Positions 38,560-48,430 of a DNA stretch of 64,000 nucleotides are shown here, piece by piece. Below the pieces are notes generated by a model. It was not told where the DNA came from and made no database searches. It saw nothing but the letters and a program-made list of their open reading frames with translations. Position 1 is the first letter of the stretch, and each line of letters starts with the position of its first letter. Source of the stretch: Dactylis glomerata (Eukaryota; Streptophyta; Magnoliopsida; Poales; Poaceae); NCBI GenBank assembly GCA_007115705.1, contig QXEO01002092.1, forward strand, positions 620,001 to 684,000. The letters run 5' to 3'. Made by a program: the position numbers and the translations under genes.

Positions 38560-39353
38560 TCTAATACTACTTAATGTGGGCGTTCTCACGTATCTATTGC
38601 TTCATATCTAATGATTATATTTTCCTCTATTTCTCGAACTATGTAATGGCTGAAAATTTACCTTGGTATTTTACTTCTGTTTTGTGTACTTTATATAATG
38701 ACATTGTTATATCTAAATTATTTGAATATTTTTTCTTGCAAGGATTTTATATTGTGCATATTTGACTTCAAATTTGTTAATTAGATCATTACTGAGTTTG
38801 ATAAGTATGCAAAACCCAAGAAAGGAACCATGACTCCATTATTTGGTTACAAGTTTCTAATTATTGCTTTGAAATTTTAATCTAAATAGTTCAATATGTC
38901 AAATAAACCCAATCTAGCCCCATGTACTGGAGAAATCATATGGGGGTATTATCTATTTCATATGATCGAAAAAGAATGCAAGTGACTTAGTACAAACTAT
39001 ATACTAAATTATACTAAATCATCCGACTTTTTCAATCAGAGGAAGCAATATCTATAAAGTTGATTCCCACTAATATTATTAAATAATTAAAATTTCCACA
39101 TGCAAAATGCCCATGTCATCGGCAAGCCCCGATCAATGGCATGATCGTGCATGAAGACTTTTTCGGGCAAAGTGCATACAACCTTAAAGGATGAGAAAAC
39201 CACATGAAAAATTTCTATGTCATCAACCAAACCCTGTTATCTTCAGTATGAGGTCTTCTTCCTGGCAAAGTGCATACAGCCCGATTCAAGCTAATTGTTA
39301 CATATATTGAAATCATATTTTATTTCCGCCGCAACGTGCGGGGTATCATCTAG
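38560..39353 (+). mobile_element. Helitron-like non-autonomous element, copy 3
   Basis: The same element as at 10567-11360: TC start after A, 3' hairpin, and CTAG at 39350-39353 followed by T. No coding region. Confidence 0.6.
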
Positions 39354-39432
39354 TTTAAGTAGAGTATGTGCATAGATCGAACATGTACTGCTGGGGGTAC
39401 ATAGTAATAGCAAATTAGCAAATATATAATTA

Positions 39433-39720
39433 CTAGAGAGACAACAATCCGTCTACCAGGGACATTTGTGGCTGCGGATTGCCAAGTGGATTTTCGTCGA
39501 AGAAGCGTTCAAACACGGAAGCCAAGCTGAGAGCGGAGAAGATGAGGCCGAGGAACAGCAACAGAATCCCGAGGAGGACGAACGCCTCCATCACGCACAT
39601 GGAGAGGCAGACTAGCGCGACACCCACGCAGCCGACGAGGCATGTCATAGTCCACCTGCTGCACTCTTGGGGCTCCGCCATCGCCGCCAGCTGCTCCTCA
39701 TCGCCGGCCATCACGTGCAT
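39433..39720 (-). CDS. Small two-helix membrane protein, diverged paralogue
   Basis: A 95-codon frame homologous to 11440-11721 and 25404-25685. The last third or so of the protein (from about ALSLASVFERFF onward) is identical. The part before it, including both hydrophobic segments, carries about a dozen replacements, mostly hydrophobic for hydrophobic. The boundary at about 39535/39536 is sharp and marks the edge of the near-identical array. Conservation of frame and hydrophobicity under divergence is the best evidence that this small gene is real. Function is unknown; a membrane-anchored small protein is inferred. Confidence 0.58.
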   Translation of the reverse strand: MHVMAGDEEQLAAMAEPQECSRWTMTCLVGCVGVALVCLSMCVMEAFVLLGILLLFLGLIFSALSLASVFERFFDENPLGNPQPQMSLVDGLLSL

Positions 39721-39886
39721 GCTTCGCCGCCCGGCTTCTCGATCTATTTACTCTGTAGTTTTCTAGGGCTGAACATCGATGCGTTTAGCTAGGGAGTTTT
39801 TGTTTCTTGGGGATCTGTCTTTGTCTCATCTCCGGTAGCACGTACTGAATCCAGTAAGGAGTTAACAGGCCACGGCCCATATAGCA

Positions 39887-40480
39887 TTATTTACCTGCAG
39901 CCGCGTGGAGGCCAAACCGCTTGGCGAAGAAGGCGTCGCCTGCCCACGCCAGCGACGTGGGGAGGACGCCTTCGTCTCGCCGCTTCCCGTCGACGAGCGC
40001 GCTCGCTCTTCGATCGCCGCCGCGAACTCCCAGTACATTCCCGACGGTGTGGGCCAAGGGCGGCATTAGCTGCAAGTACCGCCGCGCGTTCGCCGCCCTG
40101 GGCTGCCGTGTCGTGGTCGTGGCCACCGACGTGCCTGACCGCGTCCCGGTCCTCTCCGGCCTAGGCGCTGTGGCTGACGACTGCCTTGGAGACGCAGTAC
40201 ACGCCCGCCCATGGCGTGGCGCCGGTGCCCACCATGCTGCCCACGTTCTCCAGGCGGCCGTACCGGCGCGACGCCATGCTCAGGACCACGCCGTGCACCA
40301 GACGGAGCTGGCAAGGAATTTCATGTCCATGGCATGGCGCACAGCCTCTCTTCCCCCAGTTCCGCCAGCGGGCCGGTATAGCCGACCCGGCGTTTTTGAC
40401 GAACACCTAGACCAGGGCGGCGAACGCGTGGCCGTACTTGCAGCTAATGCCGCCCTCGTCCTACACCGTGATGAGTTCCA
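39887..40480 (-). pseudogene. Scrambled short-chain dehydrogenase/reductase pseudogene
   Basis: SDRs are Rossmann-fold NAD(P)-dependent oxidoreductases of about 250-300 residues. Here the pieces are out of order. On the minus strand, 40470-40415 encodes a glycine-rich cofactor-loop piece. After a large deletion and an in-frame TAG, 40410-40165 encodes an NAG-type motif (VKNAG), a catalytic-serine region (NVGSMVG) and a YxxxK motif (YCVSK). Then 40056-40163 encodes the N-terminal cofactor domain again, but on the plus strand (GGISCKYRRAFAALGCRVVV, ending at DVPDRV). Finally 39958-39887 on the minus strand encodes the C-terminal tail (WAGDAFFAKRFGL). The gene is dead. It most resembles plant 1-acyl-dihydroxyacetone-phosphate-reductase-like SDRs, judged from memory. 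Confidence 0.62.
40057..40456. repeat. 44-bp inverted repeat within the SDR pseudogene
   Basis: Arms at 40057-40100 and 40413-40456 match in inverted orientation with two mismatches in 44 bases. Both encode the same SDR cofactor-loop segment on opposite strands, so an inverted partial duplication took place inside the gene. Confidence 0.85.
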
Positions 40481-42652
40481 CCGGCCACTCTGGTAGCCTC
40501 GCCCTCGCCGTCATCGCCAAGTTTGACGTCGTGTGCATGCAATGCAAGTCTCGGATTTGCTACAATGCTATAGTACATGTTATCGCCTTCTTTAATTCTT
40601 TGCCGGCCGACGAGAGGTCTATCCAAACTTAAATTCAACAGCTAGCAACCTTTCTCAACACTTGGTACGTGAGGCAAAAATCTAGTAGTACCACACCTCA
40701 CATGATATCGTGATATTTTATCTTAAAATTTAAATTTTAAGTGCCAAATTTTTTTTGGAACAAATTTGTTTGTCTTACTGTATTTTAAATTTGGTTCTAA
40801 ATAATTCTAGAGCTTGTGAACACCCACAAATACTACTTCCTCCTATCTATTTTAATTACCGTTAGTATGAAAATATCTAGACACTAAAATTATTTTATAT
40901 ACGTCCATATTATTGAGAAGTAATATGGATCTACTACTCGGAAAAAGGAACTGAACATCGATTTTCGTTTACCCTCTCCTGCAGAAGGTACGTTTATTTA
41001 CTGGGCTGAATCCAAATAAGGAATTAACAGGTCATGACCCACACAGCGTTATTGAATCATGGCACACTGCCGCTGCCCAGTCCAGCCCACTAAGCCACGA
41101 ATTTGACCCGCTGACTCTCCACTCCAACCGCCACAAGCTCGCTCACTCTTGCAGTTACGCGCTCTGCTGAGCAGACGAGAACAGAGATTCGCTAGCGTGC
41201 GCCGGGCGGCGGCGACCTGGTCGAAGCGTAGCCCGGCACGGCGGCGAGGATGGAAGGCTAGGGTACGGTGGTGTCTGAAGCTGGTGAGCTTCCTCCGCCT
41301 CGCCTCTGTCTGAAGGAAAATCTCGGTCTCAGCTGAGTTGCCGGAGCACGGCGAATAACTGAATTTAAGAACGTTTGAAGAAAAACTCGGCTTGATCTGA
41401 ACTTGATGCTTTGTTTCGGTAGAATCATGCTATCCCGGGAGGCTGGTCCTGTTTAGTTCTTCCAAAACATTATTTGCTCGAGACCTCGAGTCATGCAGCA
41501 TGCTACATACTGCACCCGCTATGCCAATACAGATATGTCAGTTAACCTGGTGCTATTCTAAAATATTCTTCTAATCACTACAGGTCCTGTCTCTGTAAGT
41601 TGAAAGAGCTGGGTTAACTTCCTTTGTGTCTTTCTGGCCATTGTGAATTTCAGAAATTTCTTTCTGGCCATTGTGAATCCACCTCCTTTTTTAGCTATGG
41701 TTGAAACACCAACGCAATGTCATTGAAAGTTTGTTAGGCTTATCATTGGTAATGCGCTCCAAGTTCCGAAAACCTAGCATGCCTGACAAACTCACTCTGT
41801 TACAAAGGGACATCAGTTGTATGGATGTTGATTCAGTAGAGCTCTCATCCGGAGTTTCGTGGTTCCCGTGCCGTCAAGCAGTCGTGACTTGTGATTCACC
41901 ACACACCGGTGTGGAGGGCACTTGACGACTTCTTGTGGAAGGTTGCTCGGTCCAGCTCTGTTTTCTGCTTGTTTACTTTTTTGTTTTGACTTTGTTCAAA
42001 ACATTCTTTGTAGATTAATCGGTGAAATTTTTAGCAATGCAAGCTGTAACAAACTAATACTCTCTTGTCATATCTCTACATTCTGTTAAATTTTTCTTTA
42101 TCAATCGCCATGGGTCAATTCTGTTTCAGTTTCATTTTTTGTGTGTCTCCTGTCCCTCTTCGCAACCCTCTGTAATCAACATGTACAAAATAAAAAAAAT
42201 ATTAGGAGGTGGTGTTCTATAAATATGTAGCGTTTCTTGATCAAACTCGGCCACATTTGGGAGGCACAGAAAAAGAGAAGTAAAGAAATGAGCAGTGGCA
42301 AAACAGTCAAAAAATCAGTAGTCATTGTAAACTATTTTCCTAGCTTACAAACCGTAATAGAGTTTGATCTAGACCATTGTTCACATTTTTCGATAAAGAC
42401 CATTGTTCACATGCTTTATAGGACATTATCTCGTCAAAATGTGGTGTTATTTAAGGAATTTTCAAGAACTTGTACACATGCCTTATACGGAGATTTGATG
42501 TAGTCATGGTTTCCACCGGATACACGATAATACTTCCTTGTCAGAGAATGCAGCTCGGTCTGTTCTGTTTCAGTTATGTTAATGTCCATTTGTTGGTTGC
42601 GTTCCATGACAGACAAAAGGAATATAGCCTCTCAAATAAATGACGTCAAGCA
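40481..42652. other. Intergenic DNA upstream of the tRNA gene
   Basis: Bases 41006-41053 are a third, more diverged version of the motif at 11848-11893 and 39846-39891. Bases 41150-41330 are GC-rich and could be a 5' exon, but no frame of note is present. An 18-base direct repeat (41631-41648 and 41661-41678) marks a 30-bp tandem duplication. The remainder shows no recognised gene. Confidence 0.4.
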
Positions 42653-42726
42653 GCTTTCATAGCTCAGTTGGTTAGAGCACCCGTTTAGTAAGCGGGAGGT
42701 CTTGAGTTCAACTCTCAATGAAAGCA
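42653..42726 (+). tRNA. tRNA-Thr (anticodon AGT)
   Basis: A 74-base sequence folds into a full cloverleaf. It has a perfect 7-bp acceptor stem (GCTTTCA with TGAAAGC), a D arm, a 5-bp anticodon stem around TTAGTAA with anticodon AGT at 42687-42689, a five-base variable region, a T arm with loop TTCAACT, and discriminator A. The A box (42660-42671) and B box (42704-42714) fit RNA polymerase III internal promoters. A T-run follows three bases downstream. No intron and no encoded CCA, as expected for a nuclear tRNA. It decodes threonine ACU/ACC codons after A34-to-inosine editing. The structure is intact, so it is probably functional. Confidence 0.95.
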
Positions 42727-42728
42727 TG

Positions 42729-42732
42729 TTTT
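42729..42732 (+). terminator. Pol III T-run terminator of tRNA-Thr
   Basis: TTTT begins three bases after the tRNA 3' end, and a longer T-run follows at about 42739-42744 as a backup. This is typical of nuclear tRNA genes. Confidence 0.8.
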
Positions 42733-44048
42733 CAGTAATTTTTTGCTGCCACGTGGCCTGATCTGACTACTATATGCTTATGTCCAAGGAATGAACTTGC
42801 ATCTTCAGGAATTGAAAATGCCATGCATTGAACGGATTATTTTTTCTCAGGAGCTGGCCTTGTTCATCTTTCTGGTTGATTTGATACCCATGCGGCCTTG
42901 CCACGCTTGCTTACCACAATCTTTACTTGGTTCACCGTCTCTGCATCCATCCATCAGGATAGTTAGATGCTTGCATTTACCACAGAAAACCAAAGGTTGC
43001 TTTCTTGGGGATTCTTGTTTTGCTTCCTTGGCAGCAGGAAGAGAAGGAAACTGGGATCTTGCTACAAGGCTAGTGCTGACCTTGAATTTTCCTTTCCTAT
43101 CCAGTATTCTGTCCTTACATATGTCATTGACTCATTGTTCATGCACTTTCTATATGCCAGTCTACATCTTTGCCGGTCGTTGATTTCAGCCGATCCACAA
43201 AGAAATTACTTGAACATGCTTTATTCAGCATACAAACAGAAAGACTGAGAAGGTTAGAACAAACTAAGAATCAATCAACCTCAGACTGTGTGCCCCAATT
43301 CAGAAGCATCTTTCTTTTCTTTTGGTACATCACACTCAGACAACCTATTGTCAAGACGGCACTATGAGATGAACAAAACAGGTTCTGTTAATAGGTGATC
43401 ATGCATGTTCTGCTGACGGATGGGATCCTGCTCAACATGGTGAAGACTGAAGAGGCTACTGGCTACACCAACATCGATGGCCATTAAAATTTTGAAGGAT
43501 CAGTTAGTCAGCTGCTACTGCTACTTACCACTGCTCCCACTAGTAAGTTTCATTAGTGGATTGATATTGTTGCACTTGCATGGGCACTATGTACGGCTAA
43601 CGACAGAGAGGATCCAGCACACCAGTCTAGATACCTATGGCACTAACCCTTTCATCTTTCTCCATTCATACATAACTGTTACTTCCTGCTGCACTTGACT
43701 ACTTTGCTAAGTATGTGTTTCCTGCACAATTTGAAGGGAAAATTGCCTTATGTTGACATATGCTTCTCCGATTGCAGACCGAGTTAATGATACAAAGGAA
43801 CTGGGAGTAGGATTGCAATGAGCCTGAGAATTAAATCATTAAAATTTCTGAAATGCTTCACGTACAATGATATTATTTGGTTCGATTCTACTACGACTAG
43901 ACTGAGGGTTCCCATGATGTGTCCCACTCCCACATATATACCGACTACACACTTATGTGAGTCTGATCGTAACAAGTCATCGCACAAATTATGTCGTACG
44001 TATGTGCTGTTAAAATTGTAAGAAGACAAAGTTCAGGAAGCGAGGGTT
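42733..44048. other. Intergenic DNA between the tRNA gene and the LINE
   Basis: Several short overlapping frames lie around 42790-43370, but none has a recognisable domain or conserved pattern. I see no gene or terminal-repeat structure. Confidence 0.4.
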
Positions 44049-44063
44049 AACTATTTTGACACA

Positions 44064-45990
44064 CAGACTCTCAGGATGAAAGGTTTTTCTCCTAAATGGT
44101 ATGCTTTGATCAATAATTTTATGTCTGGAGGTAATGTTGCGATTAGAGTCAATGATGACACTGGCCGCTATTTCTAGACAAGAAAAGGCTTACGCCAAGG
44201 TGATCCTTTGTCACCAATGCTATTTAACATAGTGGCAGATATGCTAGCTATCCTAATCAAACATGCTAAGTCTGATGGTCAGATTGAAGGAGTGATCCCA
44301 CATCTAGTTGATGGTGGATTGTCGATTCTTCAGTACGCTGATGATACAATTCTTTTTATGGAACATGACCTTGAAAAAGCTCGAAACCTCAAGTTGATCT
44401 TGGCGGCTTTCGAGCAACTTTGAGGTCTAAAAATAAATTTCCATAAGAGTGAATTGTTCTGTTTCGGTGAAGCCCAGGATTCAGTGGCCGATTATGTGGA
44501 GCTGTTTAGTTGTGGGCAAGGACAGTTTCCTATTCGATATTTGGGAATCCCGATTCATTATCGATGATTAATACTAGCCGAATGGAAATTAGTGGAGGAA
44601 AGACCGCAAAAGCGTCTTAGTAGTTGGAAAGGAAAATTGCTTTCCCTGGGAGGAAGATTGGTGCTCATTAATTCAGTACTCACTAATATGGTGTTGTATA
44701 TGATATCTTTCTTTCTCCTGCCAAAAGGTGTTTTACACAAGATCGATTACTATCGATCTAGATTTTTTTGGCAAGGGGATAGCAAGAAAAAGAAATACCG
44801 GTTGGTAAAATGGAGTATAGTCTGCCGTCCTAAAGATCAGGGGGGGCTGGGGGTTCATGACCTAGAGGTCAAAAACTCGGCCCTCCTAGGTAAATGGCTT
44901 TTTAAGCTTCTTACTGAAGATGGTGTTTGGCAAACACTCCTTAAGAGAAAGTATGTAGGCACGAAAGCACTATCCCAAGTGCTATGGAGACCTGGAGATT
45001 CACATTTCTGGGCTGGTCTGATGGCTACGAAGAAATTTTTTCTTCCGCTATGGTACTTTTTCAATCAAAGATGGATCGCAGATTCGCTTATGGGAAGACT
45101 CCTGGTTAGGAAATAGTCCTCTTAGTGAACAATATCCAGCGTTGTATAGTATAGTTCGTCGTAAGAGTGATACCATTGCTTTAGTAATGGCCAGCTCACC
45201 TCCAGACGTGATTTAATTGGTCCCAGATTAGTGGCGTGGAACGCGCTACTTCAACGTTTGGATTCCATCCAACTGTCGGTAGGGCCTGATAAATTTCGTT
45301 GGAACCTGCATCCCAATAGAAAATTTTCTGTTGGTTCTCTATACAAAGCAATTATCCTGTCTGATATTCCAGTAAATAGTAACAAGAAAATTTGGAAGAT
45401 GAAAATACCTTTAAAAACCAAGATCTTTTGTTGATATTTCCGTCGAGGTGTTATCCTAACCAAAGACAATATTGTTAAGCGTAATTGGCATGGAAGTACG
45501 CAATGTGTGTTCTGTCATCAGGATGAGACGATCAACCATTTATTCTTACAATGCCGCTTTGCCAGATCTATATGGTCACTCATCCAAATAGGTTTAAGCC
45601 TATATCCTCCGACTAGTGTCGCCAATATCTTTGGAAATTGGCTTCATGGTATTGATCTAAGGTTTAGAACGCTTATTAGGGTGGGAGCGCTTGCCGTGAT
45701 ATGGTTGCTATGGCTATGCAGAAATGACAAAGTTTTTAATGACAAAAATTATTCGCTCTTGTAGGTTATCTATAGATGTTCCGATATTCTCTGTTTATGG
45801 TCACCTCTACAACGGATGGAGAATCGCGACCTATTTACGGAGGTCTGTACACGGTTGGAGGCTACGGCGAGGGATACTTTTTCCCCACATGGGTGGCTGC
45901 ATAATCTACGGATTGGACCTCCACCTACTCCTTAGACGATCGACACTTACTCATTTTGATATGTATTTCGTCTATTTTCATATCTTTTGA
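44064..45990 (+). pseudogene. LINE reverse transcriptase ORF2 remnant
   Basis: Recognisable segments, in order: a reverse-transcriptase palm piece with RQGDPLSPMLF; the catalytic YADD box at 44334-44345; the KINFHKSELF and YLGIPIH motifs; the thumb and connection region (44592-45116), including RPKDQGGLGV; and a zinc-finger segment with C-x2-C and H/C ligands (CVFCHQDETINHLFLQC, around 45500-45560) followed by the tryptophan-rich tail. Stop codons interrupt it, for example TAG near 44176, TGA near 44421 and TGA near 45433, and there are frame changes around 45110 and 45215. The endonuclease is absent. It is a dead copy of a plant L1-clade ORF2. Confidence 0.88.
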
Positions 45991-46088
45991 TACTTGAGAC
46001 TTTCAGAACGGCTGTGTGCATCTTCATTATGCAGAGGCTGGTTGTAATTGCTTTTTGAGTAATAAAAGCGCCCTTTTTCAAAAAAAAA
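44064..46088 (+). mobile_element. 5'-truncated L1-type LINE (non-LTR retrotransposon)
   Basis: The element is bounded by a 15-bp direct repeat, AACTATTTTGACACA, at 44049-44063 and 46089-46103, and ends in a run of about 11 A residues after an AATAAA-like signal. These are marks of target-primed reverse transcription. The 5' half (endonuclease and early reverse transcriptase) is missing. The interior encodes the later reverse-transcriptase motifs, the thumb region and a C-terminal zinc-finger (zf-RVT) segment, all interrupted by stops and shifts. Confidence 0.9.
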
Positions 46089-46103
46089 AACTATTTTGAC
46101 ACA

Positions 46104-46714
46104 TCCTGATATAAGAAAAGCTAACACTGCAGTATTGCTTTATTATTGCTACACTAATGCTTTTGCTCCTTTTTCTCATTGAAATTCTTTGTTTGTACCA
46201 AATTCAACATGTTGTTTCTCATATATTTGTACCACATGAAACATGTTATTTCTCATATGTTTGTACCAAAAATCCCAGCCCTAAAGTTAGGATGCCACGA
46301 TGTAACTAATCATGGACCTACTTGCTGTAGACTGAGTCAACATCCATTGCACTCGTGCACTGATTAGTCATTCATTTCCTCCTGTCATGCAAATATCATG
46401 ATGTGACCACTGCCACGTCACTCTTATGGGGTGGACCCACCGATAAAATCTCACTACCTTTTCAAGTGGAATTGTGCACTGGACGTGCAGCCAAACTTTC
46501 CCATTTTGTTCAGTAGGAACGGGAAAGAAAATAAATGGCTTTTTAGATTCGCAAAAAAGAAAATAAATGGCTTTCAAACGACTAGAATTTTGTTGGTGGT
46601 TTCAACATGACCTTTTTTTTTGCCTTCCTACGTCCTACTCAGCATTTTATTCTCTTCTACCTTAAGATCTTCATCCAACCTTCATCTTTGTCCTATGCTA
46701 TTTCGCATCCAACT
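46104..46714. other. Intergenic DNA with a short minisatellite
   Basis: Bases 46192-46270 form about 2.3 copies of a 34-bp imperfect tandem repeat. Around 46525-46580, AGAAAATAAATGGCTTT occurs twice about 33 bases apart. No gene is recognised. Confidence 0.6.
46192..46270. repeat. 34-bp tandem repeat, about 2.3 copies
   Basis: Units 46192-46225 and 46226-46259 share TTTGTACCA...CATGTT.TTTCTCATAT, and a third begins at 46260 before the match fades. Confidence 0.75.
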
Positions 46715-46723
46715 AGTCTCGGG

Positions 46724-47980
46724 GAGTAAATGACAAGAAACTATCACATTATAGGCGGTCTTGTCTAGAAACTACCAGCTTTGGATATGGTGACATATAA
46801 CTACCACTTTTGAGGCGTAATCATGACAAGGAGCATTGATTGCTTGTGTTTAACCATTTAACAGAGTTTCAAGCTGGGCCCACTTGTAAGGTCCACGTGG
46901 CAAATGAAAATACCTAGTTTTTGCCTAATTTGCAAAAAGACCTCTACATACTATCTCTTCTACTTCTGATAAATTATTTTTTATTTTCATTTAATTTAAT
47001 TTTTCTTTTCCCCCTCACGGTCCTCGTATTGACCCACATATCCTGGACATCTGACCTGTGCGCCGGGTGGAGACGATGGGATGTGCCACCGCCGTTTGTT
47101 TGCCTCACCGTCGAGGAGAGCTCTGAGACCACCGTGTCCCGCGCCGTCGGGAGAGCTCCTGCGGCGGCCGCAACCGGTGCCGTCTCCTGGGGCCACCGCG
47201 TTCCGCGCCGTCGAGGAGGATCTCGGCGAGCGCGTCCCGTGCCAGCGAGCTCCTGAGGCCTCCGTGTCCCTCGCTGGCTCTTGAGGCCGGCGCCATCCCG
47301 CCTGCTCCAGGCCCAGAGCAACGGCAGCATCTGGTGGGAGGCGAGCTCCGCCAGGACCTGACACGGTATCCTCTGGCCAGGCTCCCGATCCCCTCCTGGC
47401 TCGCCCCGATGTGCCTCCCCCAATTCCCAACAGCTCCCCGCCGTCCCCTGCTCGCGGTGGAGCCGCGCCGCCCGTGCTGCTCCTCCCCGCAGATCTCGAC
47501 AACCTCATCAACTACCCTGGCCACGGCCAGGCGCTCCTTCCCACAGAGCTCGACGAGGTTAGGGAGGACCTTATGGAGAGGATTGGGCGGCCGACGTCGG
47601 GGTGAGCTGCGACAGTATGCAGGCGGCCGGGAGGAGGACATGCCGGCGGTGGGTGGAGGACATGCCGACGGTGGCGGAAGAAGATGGCAAATTGGCAATC
47701 TTATCTCTTTGTCGATTTTGCTAATAGGTCCTCGAGTTCAATGGAAATTCTTTAGTAGTCCCTAAAATTTCTGGTTCAGACTCTTATCTGTTTGTTTTTG
47801 CCACGTAGACCCGACAGGGGGCCCAAACTTTCAAAAACTCTTTTAGTGTGTTAAACACAAGCAGTCAGTGCTCCTTGTCACGACCAAGCATCTGAAGTGG
47901 TAGTTATGTATCGCCATGTCCAAAGATGGTAGTTTTCAGACGTGATAGCCTGTAATATGGTAGTTTTGCGTCATTAACTC
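46724..47980. mobile_element. Mutator-like element (Pack-MULE type), 1257 bp
   Basis: Long imperfect terminal inverted repeats (46724-46905 and 47797-47980, about 180 bp each) begin GAGTAAATGAC and GAGTTAATGAC and are easily aligned throughout. A perfect 9-bp direct repeat, AGTCTCGGG, flanks them (46715-46723 and 47981-47989), the Mutator target-site signature. No transposase is present. The interior, about 46990-47700, is strongly GC-rich, unlike the surroundings, and resembles captured host coding DNA. That fits the Pack-MULE pattern, although the donor gene is not recognised. Confidence 0.85.
46906..47796. other. GC-rich cargo of the Mutator-like element
   Basis: This sequence lies between the inverted repeats. 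Overlapping open frames exist on both strands (for example minus 47105-47698 and plus 47334-47765). Their products are Pro/Arg/Gly/Ser-rich and match no family I know. Part of the cargo repeats itself: GTCGAGGAG- and GAGCTCCTG-type phrases recur between 47100 and 47280. Confidence 0.5.
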
Positions 47981-47989
47981 AGTCTCGGG

Positions 47990-48430
47990 ACAATGAGAGT
48001 GGATTTTGTGAGCACCCACTTAGTTGCCCCTCTATCTGAGTTGTTCATACGTGCATCAAGATCCGTGCTAGTACTTTTTCCCCTCACAAACAACTTCCCT
48101 TTTTTTGTATCGCTCACACCATATAATATTTAAATTAAAAACTATGCAGTTTACTAAGACATTTTAGATAAGATGTGGGAAAATATTTTGGTATTTTTAT
48201 GTCATTAAATACGTATATTTTTAAAGAATTTGTTATGATTTTTTAATATATGAAAATATTAAATTGTGCAAAAAAAAATCCAAACTATTTTTCGCACATA
48301 CTAGATCTGATGTTTTAGTGGCATGGAAAGTTTGAAATCATTATGTTATAGTGCTTGGGAGATAAAAAAAAAGATAAACTGAAAAAAGTTAAGAGGATAA
48401 TAATAGACTAGGAGAAAATAGATTGGCTGT
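47990..48430. repeat. Diverged copy of a segment present in every tandem unit
   Basis: From 48051 (GTGCATCAAGATCCGTGCT) to about 48405 this matches 659-1011, 14674-15020 and 28640-28990 with many substitutions and small indels. It is probably an old mobile-element end or MITE-like repeat. No terminal structure was identified. Confidence 0.65.

Larger units (their letters stand above)
25507..39535. repeat. Tandem-array unit 2 (complete, about 14.03 kb)
   Basis: This second complete unit has the same content and order as the one before. It is the cleanest copy: the retrotransposon gag frame here carries no frameshift. Its right end at about 39535 is where near-identity to the other copies ends abruptly and a clearly diverged but homologous sequence begins. 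Confidence 0.88.

Noticed and set aside
42790..43370. Possible protein-coding exons downstream of the tRNA gene
   Set aside because: Several short overlapping frames without domain, splice consistency or repeat support.
46192..46270. Short tandem repeat considered as a CRISPR-like array
   Set aside because: The units are directly adjacent with no spacers, and this is a plant nuclear sequence.
47105..47698. 197-codon frame in the Mutator-like element cargo
   Set aside because: Rich in Arg/Gly/Pro, competing frames occur on both strands and no family is recognised. Kept only as unassigned GC-rich cargo.
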